Source: Spongiimicrobium salis
GTDB lineage: Bacteria; Bacteroidota; Bacteroidia; Flavobacteriales; Flavobacteriaceae
Assembly (NCBI RefSeq): GCF_043678055.1
Contig: NZ_JBHEQA010000001.1
Span: forward strand, 434,001 to 498,000
Reading direction: 5' to 3'
Length of the DNA: 64,000 nt
Under the pieces are notes generated by a model, which was not told where the DNA came from, did no database searches, and saw nothing but the letters and a program-made list of their open reading frames with translations. Position numbers and translations under genes: made by a program. Position 1 is the stretch's first letter. Every line of letters starts with the position of its first letter. Positions 1 to 9,138 of the stretch are shown here, piece by piece.

Positions 1-181
1 TAACATCAACACCATAGATTTCGGACATCTTCTCTGCCAATAACTTTATAGAGGTTATTTTTCCTTTGGGAATTGTGGCGACAATCTCCCTCACCATTTC
101 AACAGTGGGATGCAACATATTTCCTTTTCCAAAGTATTTTTCCATTTTTTCGGGAACAGGTACTATTTTAAGTGATTTCAT
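1..181 (-). CDS. MGMT/alkyltransferase-like protein, partial
   Basis: Only the first 60 codons are inside the window; the gene runs off the left edge. After a short basic N-terminus (MKSLKIVPVPEKMEKYFGKG) the stretch VEMVREIVATIPKGKITS looks like the DNA-binding half of O6-alkylguanine-DNA alkyltransferase or the related ATL proteins. The diagnostic PCHR-type motif would lie outside the window, so repair activity cannot be judged. The ATG overlaps the TGA of the preceding membrane-protein gene (ATGA), so it is probably the third gene of the sigma-factor operon. Family call is from motif resemblance only. Confidence 0.55.
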   Translation of the reverse strand, partial: MKSLKIVPVPEKMEKYFGKGNMLHPTVEMVREIVATIPKGKITSIKLLAEKMSEIYGVDV

Positions 182-621
182 ATATTGGGATGTAAATGTT
201 TTTGATAAAGTATTGAAGCGAAATAATTGGCTACGAGCATTTCTACCCAACTTAAGGGCAATACGATCCACAGCATATCCCAGCTTGCCAGTCCCATATT
301 AATGGTGGCTATCCAAAAAAGGACAAAAAGCAAGGCCCAAATAAAGCTTGCCGAGTACAGAATACTGCGTTTTGTATTGCCATATACATTGATGAACAAC
401 CAAAAAGAGCCAACTACCAGTACGGACAGCAACATATCCCAAAAGGTCCATACCCCTAGTATAAAAGGATCTATTTGAGCTATATTCGGACGTCCCTTAA
501 AAAATGCTTTTGTTCGAGGGGCAACAAAAACAAAATAACGTACCACTTCCGAAACATTGATCCAGATGCTGGTGACCAGGGTAACGATCACAAAGCGTTT
601 TAAAGAAAAGTGATAGCGCAT
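178..621 (-). CDS. Four-helix membrane protein of unknown function
   Basis: A 147-residue protein with about four hydrophobic segments (roughly residues 8-33, 58-80, 88-110 and 116-140) and no recognisable catalytic motif. It starts directly beside the stop codon of the sigma-factor gene and its own stop overlaps the next start by four bases, so the three genes are almost certainly cotranscribed and translationally coupled. In that position it might be a membrane partner of the sigma factor, but nothing in the sequence resembles an anti-sigma zinc-binding or cytoplasmic helical domain. I do not recognise a named family. Confidence 0.7.
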   Translation of the reverse strand: MRYHFSLKRFVIVTLVTSIWINVSEVVRYFVFVAPRTKAFFKGRPNIAQIDPFILGVWTFWDMLLSVLVVGSFWLFINVYGNTKRSILYSASFIWALLFVLFWIATINMGLASWDMLWIVLPLSWVEMLVANYFASILYQKHLHPNI

Positions 622-1413
622 TTATAATCTATTTATGGTTTCTTTCATCTTTTTCACCACGCCTTCCGGAGTAGCATAGGTAGGCGTCATCCTGTATAGG
701 GCCGCCGATCGTTCCAGTACGTTTATGGTGTTTATAAGGTCTAAACTCCTTTCGTTTCCTTTACCAAAACGGAGGGCTTGAGGGTTTATCATCTGCTTTT
801 GAATCAGGAAATCCACTTTTTTGGCGCAACGGCAAGGGTTTTTGGGATTGGCCAAACCACATTTATCCTGAAGAAAGTTTCGCAGCTTGGCTTTGGATCT
901 GGAAAGTTGTTTTCTGAAATTCTCTGGCGTCATTTCCAAAATTTCCGCTCCTTCCTGACTGCTAAAATCCAGAATCTGTCCTAAAATATAAACCATTCTA
1001 TTACTTTCATTAAGGCAGAGTAGCATCCCATGGGTACAGCTCACTTTTACCTCTTCTTCCAGCAGTCGCTGTTCTCCTAGATTTTGGGTGTACTTTATAT
1101 AAGGAGATTGCCCGGTATCGATCTGATCGGCATAAGCCTTAAATGATGCAAACTTTCGTTTTTGTTTTGTTTTGAGGTTCAAGAGGTAATTTACGGCAAT
1201 ACGATACACCCAGGTATCTAATTTGCTGTCTCCCTTAAATTGTGACAAATGGGTGACCACTTTGACCAGGATATCCTGAGTGGCATCTTCTGCATCTTCT
1301 GGAAAAAGTAACATCCGTAAGGAAAGATTATACACCAGATCCTTGACACTATCTATAACCTTTTCCAAGGCAACTTTGCTTCCTGCATTCGCTTCTTCTA
1401 CAAGTTTGTTCAT
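622..1413 (-). CDS. RNA polymerase sigma-70 family (ECF-like) factor
   Basis: A 263-residue sigma factor. Residues 5-75 form a region 2 (LVYNLSLRMLLFPEDAEDATQD, here cut short, then FKGDSKLDTWVYRIAVNYLL) that binds core polymerase and the -10 region. Residues about 135-185 form region 4 (QILDFSSQEGAEILEMTPEN and then FRKQLSRSK), a helix-turn-helix. It is longer than a minimal ECF factor (about 190): the extra C-terminus carries a Cys-containing stretch NPKNPCRCAKKVDFLIQ that could bind metal or a partner. First gene of a three-gene operon with a membrane protein and an alkyltransferase-like gene. No anti-sigma gene is visible in this window. Confidence 0.88.
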   Translation of the reverse strand: MNKLVEEANAGSKVALEKVIDSVKDLVYNLSLRMLLFPEDAEDATQDILVKVVTHLSQFKGDSKLDTWVYRIAVNYLLNLKTKQKRKFASFKAYADQIDTGQSPYIKYTQNLGEQRLLEEEVKVSCTHGMLLCLNESNRMVYILGQILDFSSQEGAEILEMTPENFRKQLSRSKAKLRNFLQDKCGLANPKNPCRCAKKVDFLIQKQMINPQALRFGKGNERSLDLINTINVLERSAALYRMTPTYATPEGVVKKMKETINRL

Positions 1414-1492
1414 CCTTTTTTGTGTGACTTCTATTAATTAGACCTTTTTTCCGCAGGGGTTGTGACAACTTTGCCTTCTTTTTTAATTTTAA

Positions 1493-1744
1493 TCAGATAC
1501 GATATCCGATATAGATCAAAATCAATAGCAATGCCACTTTTAAAGACCACCCAAGGGCAACGTTCTTTTTCAATTCTTTAGGCTGGTAGATGATTTTAAA
1601 TTTTCGCCTTCCGAAATAAAAAAAATAACGAATGATAGCCCCTATCCATTCCGAACTGTGAAATTCTGTATTGGCTTCCGTTCCCCAATCCATATTTTCA
1701 CCTTCTTGGTGTTCATTCCCGTTAAAATTGTCATTCGTCATCAT
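1493..1744 (-). CDS. Small protein with one C-terminal membrane helix
   Basis: An 83-residue protein. The first 30 residues are polar and acidic, residues 30-60 contain aromatic and basic patches (AIIRYFFYFGRRKFKIIYQP), and the last 20 residues (VALLLILIYIGYRI) form a likely membrane helix. No family recognised. It lies between typA and the sigma operon on the same strand, with 79 bases before the sigma gene. Codon use and the hydrophobic tail favour a real gene, but its role is unknown. Confidence 0.55.
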   Translation of the reverse strand: MMTNDNFNGNEHQEGENMDWGTEANTEFHSSEWIGAIIRYFFYFGRRKFKIIYQPKELKKNVALGWSLKVALLLILIYIGYRI

Positions 1745-1850
1745 ATCTGTTGGAGTTTATCTTATTCGTATCATCTTTATCCGCATTGTTACAACTACAA
1801 GAATAGAGGCTTTCCAACGATTTTACTCCATATCATAAGAGTTTTCAAAC

Positions 1851-1882
1851 AAAAAGCCCCAAGCGAATGCTCAGGGCTTTTT
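1851..1882. terminator. Two-way intrinsic terminator after typA
   Basis: Inverted repeat AAAAAGCCC ... GGGCTTTTT with an inner AGC/GCT stem and a GAAT loop, followed by T runs on both strands. It lies 24 bases beyond the typA stop on the minus strand. Confidence 0.8.
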
Positions 1883-1905
1883 TAGGTATATGCTGTGTTA
1901 TTGCT

Positions 1906-3705
1906 TTAAGCAATTTTATTTCGCTTACGGTCTACCTCGGTCAAATAGATTTTGCGCAATCTCAAAAACTTGGGCGTCACCTCTACATATTCATCTTTTT
2001 GAATATACTCAAGGGCTTCTTCCAAAGAAAACTTAATTGCCGGAACAATCTTTGCTTTATCGTCCGCACCGGCAGAACGTACATTGGAAAGTTTTTTGGT
2101 TTTCGTGATATTTATGGTCATATCGTCTCCTCTGGAATTTTCACCGATAACCTGTCCTTCATAAATATCTTCTCCTGGATCGACAAAGAATTTCCCTCTA
2201 TCTTGTAATTTATCTATAGAATAAGGAATCGCTTTTCCTTTTTCCAAGGACACCAAAGAACCGTTTTGACGTTGCGGAATATCCCCTTTCATAGGTTGAT
2301 ATTCTAAAAATCGGTGTGCCATAATAGCCTCTCCAGCAGTAGCGGTCAACAATTGGTTACGCAATCCTATAATTCCACGGGAAGGGATTACAAATTCACA
2401 GATCATGCGATTTCCTTTGGCTTCCATACTCGTCATTTCTCCTTTTCGGATCGAAACCATTTCCACCGCTTTTCCAGATACTTCTTCCGGTAAATCTATC
2501 GTAAGATGCTCTACAGGTTCGCATTTCTTACCGTCGATTTCCTTGATAATCACCTGCGGCTGTCCTATTTGCAGTTCATAACCTTCCCTTCTCATCGTTT
2601 CAATCAGTACCGAAAGGTGCAAAACCCCTCGTCCAAAGACCATGAACTTATCGGCACTATCGGTTTCTTCAACTCGCAAGGCCAAATTTTTCTCCAATTC
2701 CCGTTGCAAACGTTCATTGATATGTCTAGAGGTGACAAACTTCCCATCTTGTCCAAAGAAAGGGCTATCATTAATGGTGAACAACATACTCATTGTAGGT
2801 TCATCAATTGCTATGGTCTGTAGTCCTTCGGGATTTTCCAGATCGGCAATAGTATCGCCTATCTCAAAACCTTCCAAACCTACGATAGCACAAATATCTC
2901 CTGTAGCCACTTCGGTCACCTTCTTGCGCCCCAAACCTTCAAATGTAAATAGTTCCTTGATTTTGGATTTAGCGACACTGCCATCTCTCTTGACCAAAGA
3001 AATTTGTTGATTCTCTTTTAGGCTTCCTCTTTGCAATCTTCCAATGGCGATTCTTCCAGTAAAAGAAGAATAATCCAAGGAAGTAATCAACATTTGGGTG
3101 TTTCCTTCTGTTGGTTCAAAAGTCGGAATATGCTCAATGACCATATCCAATAGGGGCTCAATAGAATCGGTTTCCTTTTGCCAGTCGTCGCTCATCCAAT
3201 TATTTTTGGCTGAACCATAGACCGTTGGAAAATCCAATTGCCATTCTTCCGCTCCCAATTCGAACATCAGATCAAAAACTTTCTCATGTACCTCTTCAGG
3301 GGTACAGTTTTCCTTATCCACTTTATTGATAACTACACAAGGCTTTAGTCCCATATCAATAGCCTTTTGCAGTACAAATCGTGTTTGTGGCATGGGACCT
3401 TCAAAAGCATCCACTAATAAAAGTACCCCATCGGCCATGTTCAATACCCGTTCTACCTCACCACCAAAATCGGCGTGACCAGGGGTATCGATAATATTGA
3501 TTTTAGTCTCCTTATAGACCACAGATACATTCTTGGAAGTAATGGTAATACCACGCTCTCTTTCCAGATCGTTATTATCCAAAATCAAATCCCCGGTATT
3601 CTCATTATCACGGAACAATTGACAATGGTACATGATCTTATCGACCAATGTTGTCTTACCGTGGTCTACGTGCGCAATGATCGCAATATTCTTTGTTGTG
3701 GACAT
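1906..3705 (-). CDS. typA: Ribosome-associated GTPase TypA/BipA
   Basis: A translational GTPase of about 599 residues, the usual length for TypA/BipA, which binds ribosomes and supports 50S assembly under stress. G1 is AHVDHGKTT near residue 11, the switch region has RGITI, G3 is DTPGHADF and G4 is NKVD. The C-terminal part carries the domain III/V and BipA-specific segments (SRGIIGLRNQL and the TKKLSNVRS region). I place the start at the ATG at 3705 (MSTTKNIAII); an in-frame TTG seven codons upstream is less likely. Single gene with its own terminator. High confidence from motif order and length. Confidence 0.97.
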   Translation of the reverse strand: MSTTKNIAIIAHVDHGKTTLVDKIMYHCQLFRDNENTGDLILDNNDLERERGITITSKNVSVVYKETKINIIDTPGHADFGGEVERVLNMADGVLLLVDAFEGPMPQTRFVLQKAIDMGLKPCVVINKVDKENCTPEEVHEKVFDLMFELGAEEWQLDFPTVYGSAKNNWMSDDWQKETDSIEPLLDMVIEHIPTFEPTEGNTQMLITSLDYSSFTGRIAIGRLQRGSLKENQQISLVKRDGSVAKSKIKELFTFEGLGRKKVTEVATGDICAIVGLEGFEIGDTIADLENPEGLQTIAIDEPTMSMLFTINDSPFFGQDGKFVTSRHINERLQRELEKNLALRVEETDSADKFMVFGRGVLHLSVLIETMRREGYELQIGQPQVIIKEIDGKKCEPVEHLTIDLPEEVSGKAVEMVSIRKGEMTSMEAKGNRMICEFVIPSRGIIGLRNQLLTATAGEAIMAHRFLEYQPMKGDIPQRQNGSLVSLEKGKAIPYSIDKLQDRGKFFVDPGEDIYEGQVIGENSRGDDMTINITKTKKLSNVRSAGADDKAKIVPAIKFSLEEALEYIQKDEYVEVTPKFLRLRKIYLTEVDRKRNKIA

Positions 3706-3797
3706 ACTTTTGTTTTGAGCGTGCAAAGATACTGCTAATTTTCGCTTGTTCGCACAATCTTATGTTATTTTTATCTTATTGATTTTGAGGACGTTCC

Positions 3798-4352
3798 CTA
3801 TTTTCCTACACACCAGCGTTTTTCTCCTAAAATCCAACCCACACTTAGGTTGAATGTAGGTCCAAAACCTCCGGAAGATGTGGCAAAGTAATATCCACCC
3901 CCTACTTCTATATTTATGGTAAATCCGCTGGAATGCGTACGTTGAATGCCATAAACAGGTCCTACGAAACCAAGGAGATCTACGTTGTCACTTACATTTT
4001 CCAGAAGGGGATCTCCAATGAAATAAGAAGCCGATGCGGCAATATAATTCCCTGCATTGCCATAGGCCGCTTTTTGGTTTTGAAATCTCTTGCTTAAATT
4101 ATGATAATATCGATACTGTCCGTTCAAAGCCGGCACCACATCTATTTCAAAATCGTTTTTCGTATTGGGATCTGTGACAAATTGTAATGCCGCCCTAAAA
4201 TTCAGCGTTTCGTTCTGCCCAATACCTACTTCATATTCCAATCCCGGGCCAAGGATATTGATTTTAAATTGATGTTGCTCCACATTCTTACCAAACTGTG
4301 CCTGAGTGGCCGCTGTCAAGAGCAGGAATAGTACTAAAAATTGCCTCTGCAT
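3798..4352 (-). CDS. Outer-membrane-type secreted protein, paralogue 1 of 3
   Basis: A 184-residue protein with an N-terminal signal peptide (FLVLFLLLTAATQAQ). It alternates short strands and turns as small outer-membrane beta-barrels do, and ends with GPTFNLSVGWILGEKRW. It shares its start (FKINILGPGLEYEVGIG) and its C-terminal pattern with the next two genes, so the three are a tandem family made by duplication. Function unknown; the conserved GWxLG end fits a beta-barrel closing strand, though the true last residues differ from a classic terminal aromatic. No partner genes suggest a role. Confidence 0.65.
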   Translation of the reverse strand: MQRQFLVLFLLLTAATQAQFGKNVEQHQFKINILGPGLEYEVGIGQNETLNFRAALQFVTDPNTKNDFEIDVVPALNGQYRYYHNLSKRFQNQKAAYGNAGNYIAASASYFIGDPLLENVSDNVDLLGFVGPVYGIQRTHSSGFTINIEVGGGYYFATSSGGFGPTFNLSVGWILGEKRWCVGK

Positions 4353-4479
4353 GATGTCAAGATTTGGGGTTTGATATCTTATAGATAACCCTTAGGTCGT
4401 TAAAAAAGTATATCCTTTCACGAATTAGCCCCGAAATACCTGCCAAAACTGTTAAATTAGACCAACTGCAGCCGTATTC

Positions 4480-5019
4480 CTAGCGTTTCTTTCCCAATAC
4501 CCAACCAATGCTAAAATTGGCCCAAGGGGAGACGCCATCATCAAAATCGGTATTAAAATAGACCAGTCCAAATTCTAAGGTAAAATTAAAGCCTTTCTTA
4601 TAGGTTCTTTGAAGCCCGTAAAAGGCAGAGGCCTGTATGCCATTATCTGTAACGAATTCTAAATTTCCCAACAAGGGATTTCCATCATACACCAAGATTC
4701 CACCCCCGACAAAATTGCCACTATTGCCATAGGTATGTTTTCCCTTTCGCTCCCGTCTCTCAAAATTGATATAGTTACGATATTTTCCTTCAGCAAAGGG
4801 GAACAATCCAAATTCGGTCCTGCGATCACTCCCACCGGCAACGGCTACAGCCGTACCCAGACCTAAACTCAAAGTACTTTGGTCTCCAACACCGAATTCG
4901 TATTCTACGCCAGGCACCAATAGATTGACTTTCCATTGTTGATTTTCTACTTTTTTAGTGGATTGTGCATAGAAAAAAGAGCTGGCACATAGGCATAGAA
5001 GAAATGTAATTTTTTTCAT
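4480..5019 (-). CDS. Outer-membrane-type secreted protein, paralogue 2 of 3
   Basis: A 179-residue paralogue of its two neighbours, with signal peptide (MKKITFLLCLCASSFFYAQ), the shared motif WKVNLLVPGVEYEFGVG near residue 28, a central KYRNYxNFxRRxxxGKxxYGNSGN stretch that aligns with the other copies, and the C-terminal WANFSIGWVLGKKR. It is probably a small beta-barrel or periplasmic protein. The three copies are separated by about 70-130 bases, so they could be cotranscribed or expressed one by one. Function unknown. Confidence 0.65.
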   Translation of the reverse strand: MKKITFLLCLCASSFFYAQSTKKVENQQWKVNLLVPGVEYEFGVGDQSTLSLGLGTAVAVAGGSDRRTEFGLFPFAEGKYRNYINFERRERKGKHTYGNSGNFVGGGILVYDGNPLLGNLEFVTDNGIQASAFYGLQRTYKKGFNFTLEFGLVYFNTDFDDGVSPWANFSIGWVLGKKR

Positions 5020-5085
5020 TGTTGTTTGTTTTGGTTTGAAGACTATTTACTACCAAATAGTATGCCAAAAAAGAATGAAAAATCA

Positions 5086-5682
5086 CTATCGTGGATTGAT
5101 ATATTCTATCTTTTCCTTTCTTTTCTGCTTTTTCTTTTTTCCCAATACCCAACCCACACTGAAATTAAATGTAGGTCCAAAGCCACTTTCCGTGCCTCTT
5201 CCATCATAATAGCCAGCGCCGCCTTCAATGGAGAAGTTAAATCCTTTGGGATAGGTTCTTTGCACCCCATATACTGCTCCTACAAAACGCAGCCCAAAAT
5301 TAGTATCATCGATATCCCCTAAAATCTCCAATTCCGGAATAAATATGGAGTATAGTGTCCCAAAATAATCCCCGGAATTGCCCCCCACATTTTTACCATT
5401 GCGCTTTCTACTGTTAAGATTATAGTAATAATTATACTTACTGGTCCAAGCTGGGGACAGGGAATAGCCTGCCGGGGGTAATGCCAAACTAAACAAATTG
5501 AAGCCTGTGGAAACCGTCTGATTCCGTCCTATAGCGAATTCATAGTTGAATCCAGGATTTAAAAGATTGAGTTTTACTTGGTGTTTCTCCAGATGAAGAA
5601 CCCCTTTTTTCTTTTCTTGAAATTGTGCGTTTATCGCCGTAATAGTACTAAAAAATAGGGCAAAGAGTAGTTTTTTCTGCAT
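5086..5682 (-). CDS. Outer-membrane-type secreted protein, paralogue 3 of 3
   Basis: Third copy of the tandem family, about 198 residues from the ATG at 5682 (MQKKLLFALFFSTITAINAQ, a good signal peptide); an upstream in-frame alternative start adds 17 residues that would spoil the signal peptide and is rejected. Shares VKLNLLNPGFNYEFAIG, the NSGDYFG segment and GPTFNFSVGWVLGKKKK, then adds a basic Lys/Arg tail of about 14 residues not found in the other two. Divergent from kdsA, with about 75 bases of shared promoter region. Function unknown. Confidence 0.65.
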   Translation of the reverse strand: MQKKLLFALFFSTITAINAQFQEKKKGVLHLEKHQVKLNLLNPGFNYEFAIGRNQTVSTGFNLFSLALPPAGYSLSPAWTSKYNYYYNLNSRKRNGKNVGGNSGDYFGTLYSIFIPELEILGDIDDTNFGLRFVGAVYGVQRTYPKGFNFSIEGGAGYYDGRGTESGFGPTFNFSVGWVLGKKKKQKRKEKIEYINPR

Positions 5683-5756
5683 AGATTTTGTTTTGGTTTT
5701 GCTAAAACTAAAAAGAATACGATGGTGAAACACTATCTTTATGCAAAATTTAAGAT

Positions 5757-6575
5757 ATGACCTTAAGCAGCATTCCTCATATAAAACACACGGATAGCAA
5801 TAATTTCTTTCTACTCTCTGGACCTTGCGCCATTGAAGGGGAGGATATGGCCTTGCGCATCGCGGAAAAAATAGTGACCATAACCGATAAATTGCAGATT
5901 CCCTATGTTTTCAAAGGAAGTTTTAAGAAGGCCAATCGCAGTAGGCTTGATTCTTTTACAGGTATTGGAAATGAAAAAGCACTGAAAATATTGGAGAAAG
6001 TATCCAAAACATTTGAAGTCCCTACGGTAACCGACATCCACGAAGTATCTGATGCGGCAATGGCCGCTACTTATGTGGATATTCTTCAGATTCCCGCTTT
6101 TTTGGTACGTCAGACCGATTTGGTGGTTGCTGCTGCAAAAACAGGGAAAACGGTCAACTTGAAAAAAGGACAGTTTATGAGTCCCGAAAGTATGCAACAC
6201 GCCGTGACCAAAGTCAAGGAATCTGGTAACGAACAAGCCATGATAACGGATCGTGGAACCATGTTCGGCTATCAAGATATGGTCGTGGATTTTAGGGGTG
6301 TTCCCACCATGAAGCAATATGCCCCGGTCGTATTGGATGTCACCCATTCCCTACAACAACCCAATCAATCTAGCGGTGTTACCGGAGGAAGACCAGATAT
6401 GATAGAGACCATCGCCAGAGCGGGTATTGCCACAGGCGTTGACGGCATTTTTATGGAAACCCATTTTGATCCGGCCAATGCCAAAAGCGACGGAGCCAAT
6501 ATGTTGCATTTAAATCACTTGGAAAAACTACTGACCAATCTTGTTGCTATTCGGAAAATAGTAAATAGCTTGTGA
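5757..6575 (+). CDS. kdsA: 3-deoxy-D-manno-octulosonate 8-phosphate synthase
   Basis: A 272-residue KDO-8-phosphate synthase, which condenses phosphoenolpyruvate with arabinose 5-phosphate for lipopolysaccharide core synthesis in the cytoplasm. The sequence shows the family marks: LLSGPCAIEGEDMA near the start, FKGSFKKANRSR for substrate binding, VTDIHE, the NLKKGQFMSPE segment, TDRGTMFGYQDMVVDFRG, then DVTHSLQQP and the GVDGIFMETHFDP end. Length is standard for KdsA. The start ATG lies just after the divergent region shared with the secreted-protein family. Metal dependence cannot be settled by eye. Confidence 0.96.
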   Translation: MTLSSIPHIKHTDSNNFFLLSGPCAIEGEDMALRIAEKIVTITDKLQIPYVFKGSFKKANRSRLDSFTGIGNEKALKILEKVSKTFEVPTVTDIHEVSDAAMAATYVDILQIPAFLVRQTDLVVAAAKTGKTVNLKKGQFMSPESMQHAVTKVKESGNEQAMITDRGTMFGYQDMVVDFRGVPTMKQYAPVVLDVTHSLQQPNQSSGVTGGRPDMIETIARAGIATGVDGIFMETHFDPANAKSDGANMLHLNHLEKLLTNLVAIRKIVNSL

Positions 6576-6625
6576 TGTTTTTTTACTATATTTAGTCCTG
6601 TATTACCATACCAAACCTTATTTTT

Positions 6626-8596
6626 ATGAAACATATGGCTCTCGTGCTATGCATAGCACTTTTCTTCACTACTCTTGGGTATTGTCAGGATTTGGACAAT
6701 TTTGGCATCCTTTCAAAAGAAGAGATGGCATTCACAGAATATCCTGCAGACAGTACGGCCAATGCCGTTGTGATGTATGAACGGGGAAATAATTTCTTTG
6801 CAGTACGGGACAATAGAATATGGTTGATCAAAAAATACTACGGAAAAATTAAGATTCTAAACGAAAAAGGCCTGGATGAAGGAAATATAAGCATTCCACT
6901 ATACCGCAATAGCAAAAATAGAGAGACCATTGAAAAACTACGGGCCATTACCCATAATAGTGGTGGCGCAAAAAGGGAACTTTTGGCAAGTGAGGTGTTT
7001 TCCGTAGATGTCAATGAATGGTATACCAAAAAACGTTTCACCTTCCCCAATGTTAAAAAAGGAAGTATCCTAGAGTATCGTTATACCGTTGTTTCTCCTT
7101 TTTTCTTTAAACTGGAAGGCTGGAATTTTCAGTCCCATATTCCCAAAATATATAGCGAATTCAATGCAAAAATCCCTTCGAATTACAAGTATAACAGAAC
7201 ACTTTTAGGGGCACTTCCCTTAGCCGCAAATGATGCGACCATTGAGTCGGCCTGTTTCTACGTAGATGGCTATCCAAATCCTGCTGATTGTGAGGTGCTG
7301 CGCTACGCCGTTAGAAATGCTCCCGCATTTAATGCTGATGATGCCTATATGTTAGCTACCTCCAATTATATTTCCCGTCTCGATTTTGAACTTGCGGAAT
7401 ACTACACCTTTCAGGGCGCCAAGGTAAAGTATAGTAAAAGCTGGAAAGACGTAGATCGGGATTTTAAAAAAGATAAGGATATTGGTCGTCAATTGACCAA
7501 AAAAGGATTCTTTGAAAAGAACGTACCTGAAAGCTTATTAAGCACAGGGGATGAACTTACCAGAGCCCAAAACATCTATAATTTTATTCGGGGGTACTAT
7601 ACTTGGAATGGAAAATACGGGATTTATGATAAAGTACGTGTAAAAGATGCGTTCAATAAAAAAATTGGCAATGTAGGGGAAATTAATATTTCGTTGATCA
7701 ATTTATTGAACGCGGCCAATATCAATACCAATCTTATGTTGTTATCTACGCGTCAGAATGGGCTCCCCAAAAAGAATAGACCCGTACTTTCCGATTTTAA
7801 TTATGTGGTGGCCAAAGTGCATATTGATGGCAAGGATTACATTCTGGATGCTACAGACAAATCCATTCCTTTTGGCATGCTCCCCTTTCGATGCCTCAAT
7901 TATCAAGGGAGGGTCATGGATTTTAAAAAAGAAAGTTATTGGTACGATATTGCCGCCTACGACAACAACAAAAATATGTACCGGGTGCAGTTGGATTTTC
8001 AGCCCGAAGAAGAAAAGTTTGTGGGTAAAATCAATCAGTTGACCTTTGGGTATAATGCCGTAAACAAAAGAAGAGCATTTGCCGAAAGTAGCGAAGACAG
8101 TTACCTTAAAAATATAGAAAACTCCTTTGTAGACGACTTCCTCATCACGGAATATACATTAAACGATGCCCAAAGTGATGAAAAAAAGGTTTCAGAGCGA
8201 TTTGAGTTTGAATTGGAAACATCAGTGACCAGTGACAATATTTATTTAGATCCATTTTTTATTAAATTCTTCCGGAAGAACCCTTTCATCCAAGAGAAAA
8301 GAAATTATCCCATTGATTTTGGCTATAATCGGGAATATGCCTTTCATCTCATTTTCAATGTCCCTGAAGGATACAAAATAAAGGATCTTCCAAAAAAGAA
8401 AGTGGTGGCCTTACCAGAGCAAATGGGGAAATTGAAATTTGACTGCAGACCGCAGGGAAACAGTATTATATTGTTATTTGATGTTGCCATCAATTCTAGT
8501 CACTACAGCACGGAAAAATACGAAATGCTCAAAGAGTTTTTTAAACATATTACCGAAGTTCAGAACAATACCTTAATTGCCCTGGAAAAAGTATAG
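6626..8596 (+). CDS. Secreted DUF3857/transglutaminase-like protein, probably inactive
   Basis: A 656-residue protein with signal peptide (residues 1-20). The N-terminal half, including NVKKGSILEYRYTVVSPFF, matches the DUF3857 domain often joined to a transglutaminase-like domain in Bacteroidota. The transglutaminase core follows (ARAQNIYNFIRGYYTWNG-like segment, near residue 310). Where an active enzyme has its catalytic Cys, this protein reads GNVGEINISL (from about residue 348), and the usual His position before DGKDYILDATD is Asn (NYVVAKV). Only the Asp-containing ILDATD remains. I infer a non-catalytic, binding role in the periplasm. Follows kdsA by 50 bases, same strand. Confidence 0.75.
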   Translation: MKHMALVLCIALFFTTLGYCQDLDNFGILSKEEMAFTEYPADSTANAVVMYERGNNFFAVRDNRIWLIKKYYGKIKILNEKGLDEGNISIPLYRNSKNRETIEKLRAITHNSGGAKRELLASEVFSVDVNEWYTKKRFTFPNVKKGSILEYRYTVVSPFFFKLEGWNFQSHIPKIYSEFNAKIPSNYKYNRTLLGALPLAANDATIESACFYVDGYPNPADCEVLRYAVRNAPAFNADDAYMLATSNYISRLDFELAEYYTFQGAKVKYSKSWKDVDRDFKKDKDIGRQLTKKGFFEKNVPESLLSTGDELTRAQNIYNFIRGYYTWNGKYGIYDKVRVKDAFNKKIGNVGEINISLINLLNAANINTNLMLLSTRQNGLPKKNRPVLSDFNYVVAKVHIDGKDYILDATDKSIPFGMLPFRCLNYQGRVMDFKKESYWYDIAAYDNNKNMYRVQLDFQPEEEKFVGKINQLTFGYNAVNKRRAFAESSEDSYLKNIENSFVDDFLITEYTLNDAQSDEKKVSERFEFELETSVTSDNIYLDPFFIKFFRKNPFIQEKRNYPIDFGYNREYAFHLIFNVPEGYKIKDLPKKKVVALPEQMGKLKFDCRPQGNSIILLFDVAINSSHYSTEKYEMLKEFFKHITEVQNNTLIALEKV

Positions 8597-8662
8597 CCAG
8601 GATATAGCGGTTGCTGCCCAATATGCAAAGACGATTACATGAAATACCGGAAAACGGCTACT

Positions 8663-9055
8663 TTAAGTAGTATGGGATTGAAATATTTTATCCACATTGT
8701 CTTTGGAGAGGGGTTTGTCAAAATAGCCTTGAATTTTTGGATGGCTCTTGGCCAATTTCCTGTCTTTGGAATTGTTAAAGGCCGATAAAACGTATACCTT
8801 GGTCTTGAAATTGGTGCCCAACCGTTTTTCTACTTCTTCCAAAAGTTCCCAACCACTCATTCCCGTCATGATAAGATCTAACAACAATATATCGGGCATG
8901 GCAAGTACATTCTTATTGCCCGTAATCACCTCAAGAAATTTCTCTGCACTATCGTAATTGCTGATACTACATGGAATCTCAGATTGTTCTATCCGGTATT
9001 GCGTAGCAAACTGTGATACAAGATCGTCATCTATGATACAAACCTTTAAGCTCAT
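8663..9055 (-). CDS. Single-domain response regulator
   Basis: A 130-residue stand-alone receiver domain. The acidic pocket is IIDDD near residue 8, the phosphoacceptor is D60 in LLLDLIM, the switch Ser is in VLSAF (about residue 91) and the conserved Lys is K114 in FDKPLS. No output domain, so it would act by protein contact, like CheY-type or phosphorelay proteins. No kinase gene is next to it; possible partners are the TPR kinases elsewhere in the window or unlinked kinases. Confidence 0.9.
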   Translation of the reverse strand: MSLKVCIIDDDLVSQFATQYRIEQSEIPCSISNYDSAEKFLEVITGNKNVLAMPDILLLDLIMTGMSGWELLEEVEKRLGTNFKTKVYVLSAFNNSKDRKLAKSHPKIQGYFDKPLSKDNVDKIFQSHTT

Positions 9056-9138
9056 TTGGTTATTTTGAAATAAAGGCGAAATTTACAGAATGTTTTATAA
9101 TTTCTTACTGCTTCAACCTAAAAAATAGCGATTATACC

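Noticed and set aside
5811..6347. A 178-codon minus-strand frame
   Set aside because: Antisense to kdsA, rich in His, Phe and Cys as expected from the complement of a real gene.
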